A stretch of DNA of 64,000 nucleotides from Niastella yeongjuensis. Its GTDB lineage: Bacteria > Bacteroidota > Bacteroidia > Chitinophagales > Chitinophagaceae. Made by a program: the position numbers and the translations under genes. Each line of letters opens with the position of its first letter. Positions within the stretch are counted from its first letter, which is position 1. Location of the stretch: contig NZ_FOCZ01000009.1 of NCBI RefSeq assembly GCF_900110245.1, positions 62,001 to 126,000 of the forward strand, read 5' to 3'. The notes under the pieces are model-generated. The model saw nothing but the letters and a program-made list of their open reading frames with translations. It made no database searches and was not told the DNA's origin. Positions 59,290 through 64,000 of the stretch are shown piece after piece.

Positions 59290-59886
59290 TCAATCACAAA
59301 ATTTGCGACCCGAGAGTAAGATCCTGGCCCGGCTCAATGCTTCGCGACTGATGTACAGGTACCGGGCTATATTGGTAAGGGAAATCTTTTCGATGATCGC
59401 CGGCCGGTGTTCCAGCAAAAACCGGTAGCGTTGAATGGGACTTTTTAAAGAGAGAATATACTGGTGTTCGGCCTGCTGTTCCATCAACTCCTGGTATAAT
59501 TGCAAATTCACATGCAGCAGGTTCCGGTGGTGATCGTACAATGGCTGCAGCTTTTTGGTGTTGATGCGTAAGATCACGGAATCTTCCAACGCTGTTATGC
59601 AAACATTCGAGGGCGCTTTTTTATGAAAGCTTTCACAATTAGCCAGAAAATCATCGGTAAAAGCAAACTTCACGATCTTCTCAGCCCCTTCATCATTCAC
59701 CAGACTGAATTTAAACTGTCCGATCAATACGAACGCCGAATATCGGGCGATCTTACCATAACGTAAAAAGTCTTCACCTTTACGGATATACCGCACTGTA
59801 GCTATGATATCCAGCATCTCCCATTCCTCGGCTGTTACCAGGGGATACTTCTTACTTAACCGTTGATAGTATGAGGGTAATTGCAT
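59290..59886 (-). CDS. Crp/Fnr-family transcriptional regulator
   Basis: The 198-residue protein has a cNMP-binding jelly-roll (about 20-120, RYIRKGEDFLRYGKIARYSAFVLIGQF and ALEDSVILRI) and a compact C-terminal HTH (about 150-195, EKISLTNIARYLYISREALSRARILL). It has no cysteine cluster of the Fnr type. The likely target is its own operon with the hydrolase; the signal is unknown. Confidence 0.85.
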   Translation of the reverse strand: MQLPSYYQRLSKKYPLVTAEEWEMLDIIATVRYIRKGEDFLRYGKIARYSAFVLIGQFKFSLVNDEGAEKIVKFAFTDDFLANCESFHKKAPSNVCITALEDSVILRINTKKLQPLYDHHRNLLHVNLQLYQELMEQQAEHQYILSLKSPIQRYRFLLEHRPAIIEKISLTNIARYLYISREALSRARILLSGRKFCD

Positions 59887-60034
59887 GGTACTAATAATAA
59901 GACGCCAAAATAATAATTTTCTACAACAACGCCACCAGCCTGTTCAAGTAACATGGTATTGTCAGGATCAAACAGATGCGCTTTCTTTTTCATGTTTCAA
60001 ATTTGCAGTAACTTGTGCCCATACCCTGGTTCCT

Positions 60035-60703
60035 ATGTTACAATATGCCACTTATACAAGGTTTTATTCGCCTGATGATGCTCAATTCCTGATTTCCCTC
60101 TTGCAAAAATACCATATTCCTTACGCGCTTGAGCACGAGGTGAACCAACTCGATAAGGTGTATCTTGGCGAGGCGGTAGAAGCTATGTTTGCGCTGCAAA
60201 TCCCCAATGAAAAATTCAATCACGTCAATCACCTGCTGGCTGAACAAGCGATAAAAGACATGGCAGAACCCGGGTTTGAGCACCTGATGCAAACCTATTC
60301 TGTGAGTGAATTGCAGGAGATCATTCATCACCCCACCGGCTGGAATGCCTATGACCTACAGGTGGCCACTTCTATCTTATCTGAAAAATTACAGGCGGAG
60401 GTAACACTTCCATCCATTCATGCTGACAATTTTAAACCGGTTCGGCTGGAGCTGATCTGGATCCTCCTGGGTTACATCATAAGCCTGTTGGGAGCATCTT
60501 ATTTCTTTTATCTCGCCATTGCCGGTTTCCTTTGCGGTTTAGTTGTTAACCAGGCCAAGAAAACATTGAAGAACGGTAAAACCGTAAAAATGTACGATCA
60601 ATGGAGCCGCATGCATGGCCGCTTCATTATGATCCTTGCAGCGGTTTGCCTGGCGATCAATCTTATTTTACTAATGAATTTATTTAAGGTTTTTACGCAT
60701 TAG
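60035..60703 (+). CDS. membrane protein of unknown function (222 aa)
   Basis: I choose MLQYATYTRF at 60035, since the extra 50 residues of the longer frame are not family-like. The N-terminal part (1-80, FYSPDDAQFLISLLQKYHIPYALEHEV) resembles a DUF2007-type signal-transducing domain. After a linker, two or three membrane helices follow (about 150-220, LELIWILLGYIISLLGASYFFYLAIAG). The function is unknown. It converges with the MscS gene. Confidence 0.6.
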   Translation: MLQYATYTRFYSPDDAQFLISLLQKYHIPYALEHEVNQLDKVYLGEAVEAMFALQIPNEKFNHVNHLLAEQAIKDMAEPGFEHLMQTYSVSELQEIIHHPTGWNAYDLQVATSILSEKLQAEVTLPSIHADNFKPVRLELIWILLGYIISLLGASYFFYLAIAGFLCGLVVNQAKKTLKNGKTVKMYDQWSRMHGRFIMILAAVCLAINLILLMNLFKVFTH

Positions 60704-60727
60704 GGGAATTGTTTCTACACCTGCCCA

Positions 60728-61840
60728 TTAACTGGTTTTTACTTCGGCATTGGTGGTAAACGGACCACTATTGAACAACAAGGTTTGCGTGGGCAGCGCA
60801 AAATGAATATTCTCTCTTTTAAACGCATTTAAAATTGCCAGGTAAATGGACTGCTGCCTGTCCATATACAAATTGTACTCAGCGCTTAAAACATAATACA
60901 CCACTTCAAAGGTTAGACTGAATTGACCGAATGCGGAGAAATGCGCGCGGTCGAACCGCGTTGTTTCCTGCGATTGAATGATCTCTTTTACCATGCCGGG
61001 TACTTTGGCTACTTTCTCGGGCGACGTATTGTATACGATATTGAAGGTGAACACCACCCGCCGGGTTTCCATCCGTTTGTAGTTGTGTATGCGGGCATTT
61101 ACCAGGTTGGTATTGGAGCAGATCAATTGTTCGCCGCTTAATGTTCTGATGCGGGTGCTCTTTACCCCGATGTATTCTATGGAGCCCATCTTGTCGTCTA
61201 CAATTATAAAATCGCCTACTTCAAACGGTTTGTCGAAGAAGATCACAAAATAGTTGAACAGATCGCCGAGAATGGCTTGTGAGGCCAGTGCAATGGCTAC
61301 ACCACCAATGCCCAGCCCGGTTACTACGGAAGTAATATTATAACCGAGGTTGTTTATCAGGAAAACAAGTCCTATTATCCATAATACTATATTCACTATC
61401 AGGAGAATGCCCCGGGCCTGTTTCTTTTTCTCAATATCTTCTGCATCATTGCCCAGCGCATTGTTGATCAAATAATTCAGGGCGGAGGTAATGGTTTTAA
61501 TAACAATAAACGTTATCACTACCAGTACTACAATATGTAAGATCTTGTTAACCTTCGCACTCAATGTAAGATAAGTAATACCAGCATACAGGCTGCCCAG
61601 GTATAACGCTGGCACCAGAGCGCCTTCGCTCAAATGCACAATAAAATCATCTAATGTAGAACGGGTGCGGGAGGAATAATCTTTAAACCGCTTTAATAAT
61701 ACAACCCGGGCTATACGGATCACCGCCCACGAAACCACTATTATGCCAATGGCAATAAACCAGTTCAGTAATGTATTTCCCCAGATAATTTGTTCCCACC
61801 AAGGCATATTTTTATTTTGGTCAAACACCCAAAATTCCAT
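60728..61840 (-). CDS. MscS-family mechanosensitive ion channel
   Basis: I choose MEFWVFDQNKNMPWW at 61840 (370 residues). The upstream extension crosses the terminator of the next gene. Several membrane helices precede the MscS pore helix region (TSVVTGLGIGGVAIALASQAILGDLFNYFVIFFDKPFEVGDFI), followed by the cytoplasmic beta domain (SIEYIGVKSTRIRTLSGEQLICSNTNLVNARIHNY). The channel releases osmolytes under hypo-osmotic stress. Confidence 0.88.
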   Translation of the reverse strand: MEFWVFDQNKNMPWWEQIIWGNTLLNWFIAIGIIVVSWAVIRIARVVLLKRFKDYSSRTRSTLDDFIVHLSEGALVPALYLGSLYAGITYLTLSAKVNKILHIVVLVVITFIVIKTITSALNYLINNALGNDAEDIEKKKQARGILLIVNIVLWIIGLVFLINNLGYNITSVVTGLGIGGVAIALASQAILGDLFNYFVIFFDKPFEVGDFIIVDDKMGSIEYIGVKSTRIRTLSGEQLICSNTNLVNARIHNYKRMETRRVVFTFNIVYNTSPEKVAKVPGMVKEIIQSQETTRFDRAHFSAFGQFSLTFEVVYYVLSAEYNLYMDRQQSIYLAILNAFKRENIHFALPTQTLLFNSGPFTTNAEVKTS

Positions 61841-61855
61841 GCCATAGAGGTTGGA

Positions 61856-61900
61856 AAGGTAAAACCCTCCCCTCGGCCTGGCCAAGAGAAGGGTTTTGTT
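61856..61900 (-). terminator. terminator of the efflux operon
   Basis: On the minus strand AAAACCCT and AGGGTTTT pair around a CTCTTGGCCAGGCCGAGG-type interior, followed by T residues. It lies after the TolC/NodT gene stop. Confidence 0.7.
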
Positions 61901-61931
61901 TCGAACCTCTATTTCTGTAACTATTCTTCCA

Positions 61932-63365
61932 TTAATTCCAGCCACCACCAAGCGCCTGGTAAATATTCACCATGGCCTTCATTTGCTGCATTTTGGTTTC
62001 AACCAGTTCAAACTTCGATTCCAGTGCATCACGTTGGGTCAACAACACTTCCATATAATCGGCCCGTGCATTTTTGAACAGGTCGTTTGAAATACTGATC
62101 GACTCGGTGAGTGCATTTACCTGTTGCGATTTCAGGTCGTAGCTTTTTGCCAGGTTGCCAATCTTTGACACCTGGTTGGCCACTTCTGCATACGCGTTTA
62201 CAATCGTACGCTCATAATTGTAAACGGCTTGTATTTGCCGCGCATTGGCATTTATATACTCTGCTTTTATGGCATTTCTGTTTACCAGTGGTGCTACCAG
62301 TTCTCCGGCCAGTGAATACAATAATGACTCAGGCGTTCTGAACAGGTAAGTGGGGCTAAACGCATTCCAACCTACACCAGCGCTTATACCTACTGAAGGG
62401 TAGAACTTCGCTTTGGCCACCTGAATATCCAGTTTGGCAGCTGACATTTCCAGCTCAGCCTGTTTGATATCGGGGCGGTTACTCAACAGTTGTGAGGGTA
62501 TACCAGCCTGGATGGTAGCCGGTAAGGCTGCATTCAACGAATTGTCGTCTCTGGCAATGGGTTGCGGGAAACGACCTAACAGGAAGTTGATCCTGTTTTC
62601 AGTTTCGGTGATCTGCTGTTGAATACCGTATTGCAGGCTTTTGGTGTTGAGCACTTCCGCCTCGAATTTACGTACAGCCAGCTCCGTAACCCGGGCCGCT
62701 TCTTTTTGTTGTTTTACTACTTCCAGCGCGTTCGATTGAATGGTGATATTGCTATCAACGATCTTCAACTGATTATCCAGCGCCAGTAATTCGTAATAAG
62801 AATTGGCGATCTCGGCGATCAACGAAGTGATCACAAAGTTCCGGCCTTCTATCGATGCCAGGTATCTTTCAACCGCTGCTTTTTTTGCATTGTGCAGTTT
62901 GTGCCAGATGTCGGCTTCCCAGGTAGCGTAGGCGCCAATCAGGAAGTCGGGCAATGGATTAGGCATTTCTTTACCGGGTTTTATTTCGGTAGTAGCGTCA
63001 CCAGCACCCTGGCTGGTATAGCGGCCTACTTTTTCAACACCCGCTCCGGCTCTCACGCCAACGAAGGGGAGGTACTCCCCTTTTCTGGCGGTTATTTCGT
63101 TTTGGGAAATTGCTATCTCCTGTAAAGTGATATTTAATTCCTGGTTGTTCTTCAACGCAGTGTCGATGAGCGCAGCCAGGTTGGGATCGGTGAAATAGCT
63201 TTTCCATTTCACTGTTCCCAAATTAGTAGTGTCGGTTGAGTTATTAAAACTGCCGGGCACCGATTTATTTTCTGTTTTCTGTGTTACTGCGGGCATTTTA
63301 CACGCGGCATACGCCAGGCATACACACCCGATACCCAGTAGCTTTAATAGGTTACTTTTCAACAT
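61932..63365 (-). CDS. RND efflux outer membrane lipoprotein (NodT/OprM-type, TolC family)
   Basis: The 477-residue protein has a lipobox (LAYAACKMPAV) and two long OEP coiled-coil halves. The first spans about 60-260 (LAALIDTALKNNQELNITLQE, ARKGEYLPFVGVRAGAG); the second about 270-470 (IPSQLLSNRPDIKQAELEMSAAKLDIQVAKAKFYPSVGIS). It forms the exit duct of a tripartite pump. It overlaps the permease gene end by 14 bp. Confidence 0.93.
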   Translation of the reverse strand: MLKSNLLKLLGIGCVCLAYAACKMPAVTQKTENKSVPGSFNNSTDTTNLGTVKWKSYFTDPNLAALIDTALKNNQELNITLQEIAISQNEITARKGEYLPFVGVRAGAGVEKVGRYTSQGAGDATTEIKPGKEMPNPLPDFLIGAYATWEADIWHKLHNAKKAAVERYLASIEGRNFVITSLIAEIANSYYELLALDNQLKIVDSNITIQSNALEVVKQQKEAARVTELAVRKFEAEVLNTKSLQYGIQQQITETENRINFLLGRFPQPIARDDNSLNAALPATIQAGIPSQLLSNRPDIKQAELEMSAAKLDIQVAKAKFYPSVGISAGVGWNAFSPTYLFRTPESLLYSLAGELVAPLVNRNAIKAEYINANARQIQAVYNYERTIVNAYAEVANQVSKIGNLAKSYDLKSQQVNALTESISISNDLFKNARADYMEVLLTQRDALESKFELVETKMQQMKAMVNIYQALGGGWN

Positions 63366-64000
63366 GATGATCGATTTCTTCTGTTAATGGATTATCGTCT
63401 TCTCCTTTAATGAGCTTGCGACCTGCAGCCAATTTAGCGAACAGGTAATACAAGCCGGGTATCACTATTACACCCCCGATCGTACCGATCAACATACCAC
63501 CCAATGCAGATGAACCGATGGTACGGTTACCGATGGCACCCGGACCGGTAGCAACTACCAGTGGTATCAAACCGGCAATAAAGGCGAGCGAGGTCATTAC
63601 AATTGGACGGAAACGCGTTTTGGCCCCTTCCATCGCTGCACGGAATATGGTCATGCCTGCCCGGTGTTTCTGCGCAGCAAACTCTACGATCAACACCGCA
63701 TTCTTACCCAGCAAACCTACCAGCATGATCAAACCTACCTGTGCGTAAATGTCGTTTGCCAGTCCTGCAAACTTGATCAGCAGGAACGAACCAAACACCC
63801 CCGCAGGCAGTGACAGGATCACCGACAGTGGCAGCAGGAAGCTTTCATACTGCGCTGCCAGGATCAGGTATACGAACAACAATACGATTCCGAAAATGAT
63901 CACCGCTTCATTACCACGGGCAGATTCATCTTTCGACAAACCTTCCCAGTCGATACCATAACCACGGGGCAATGTTTTGTCAGCCACTTCCTGAATGATC
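63352..64000 (-). CDS. RND efflux permease, C-terminal part (runs off window)
   Basis: An open frame enters from the right edge. The visible 215 residues end in the HAE1/AcrB-type C-terminus: GIVLLFVYLILAAQYESFLLPLSVILSLPAGVFGSFLLIK, YAQVGLIMLVGLLGKNAVLIVEFA, EGAKTRFRPIVMTSLAFIAGLIPLV and IGGVIVIPGLYYLF. It is the proton-driven pump of the system; the adaptor gene lies outside. Confidence 0.92.
   Translation of the reverse strand, partial: IIQEVADKTLPRGYGIDWEGLSKDESARGNEAVIIFGIVLLFVYLILAAQYESFLLPLSVILSLPAGVFGSFLLIKFAGLANDIYAQVGLIMLVGLLGKNAVLIVEFAAQKHRAGMTIFRAAMEGAKTRFRPIVMTSLAFIAGLIPLVVATGPGAIGNRTIGSSALGGMLIGTIGGVIVIPGLYYLFAKLAAGRKLIKGEDDNPLTEEIDHHVEK

Noticed and set aside
59885-60034. longer N-terminus of the 60035 membrane protein
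   Set aside because: The 50 extra residues are cysteine/glutamine-rich, unlike the rest, and overlap the Crp/Fnr start region.

Overview
The window reads as a chromosome segment of a Bacteroidota bacterium, most likely family Chitinophagaceae (Niastella/Chitinophaga-like). The support is a SusC/SusD pair, many SPI and SPII secreted proteins with the SAC-KD/N type of lipobox, TAnnTTTG promoter elements without clear Shine-Dalgarno sequences, LytS-type kinase and MocR regulators, a GH28 polygalacturonase, and G/C-rich REP-like intergenic repeats. Species was not determined. No rRNA, tRNA, CRISPR array or insertion sequence was seen.

Layout. 1-6000: the N-terminus of a LytS-like kinase, a MocR regulator with a shared operator motif, a PepSY-like secreted protein, an M48 metalloprotease and a large secreted protein. 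5994-16432 (minus): an 11-subunit complex I operon nuoABCDHIJKLMN without nuoE, nuoF or nuoG. REP-like elements sit in it, one inside the nuoD reading frame. 16671-18581: a carboxymuconolactone decarboxylase and an ECF41 sigma factor with a SnoaL-type tail, plus two inverted copies of a 64-84 bp palindromic repeat. 18643-30970: small enzymes, a GlxA regulator, an alkB/ada alkylation-repair pair, two beta-lactamase-fold hydrolases, and a tandem pair of TIG-domain lipoprotein genes each broken by one in-frame TAA. 29978-34961 (minus): a hen1-pnkp RNA-repair operon followed closely by a metallo-beta-lactamase-fold gene. 35184-36782: GH28.

36840-49720 is an AT-rich accessory stretch with defence-like content. 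It holds HigB with a HigA-ImmA/IrrE fusion, a YiiX-type cysteine hydrolase, an Mrr restriction enzyme, and an operon of a small XRE repressor, a MazG-like pyrophosphohydrolase and a 739-residue GIY-YIG/DUF2075 helicase/LexA-like S24 fusion. A three-repeat unknown protein, a phosphoesterase, DinD, two unknown genes and an ankyrin protein follow. The XRE-MazG-helicase operon is my best candidate for an under-described damage-responsive or antiviral system. Its promoter carries two 14-bp direct repeats whose core (TTTATAGCG) recurs in a perfect palindrome in front of dinD. Non-coding DNA here contains arrays of 11-bp repeats arranged as opposing arms, and a second hairpin cluster lies at 58.1-58.4 kb.

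49879-64000 (mostly minus): a SusC-SusD-lipoprotein uptake operon, a SulP transporter, an unknown gene, an alpha/beta hydrolase with a Crp/Fnr regulator, an unknown membrane protein, an MscS channel, and the 3' end of an RND efflux operon (permease, then TolC/NodT-like lipoprotein). All assignments come from reading motifs and context; no database search was run.
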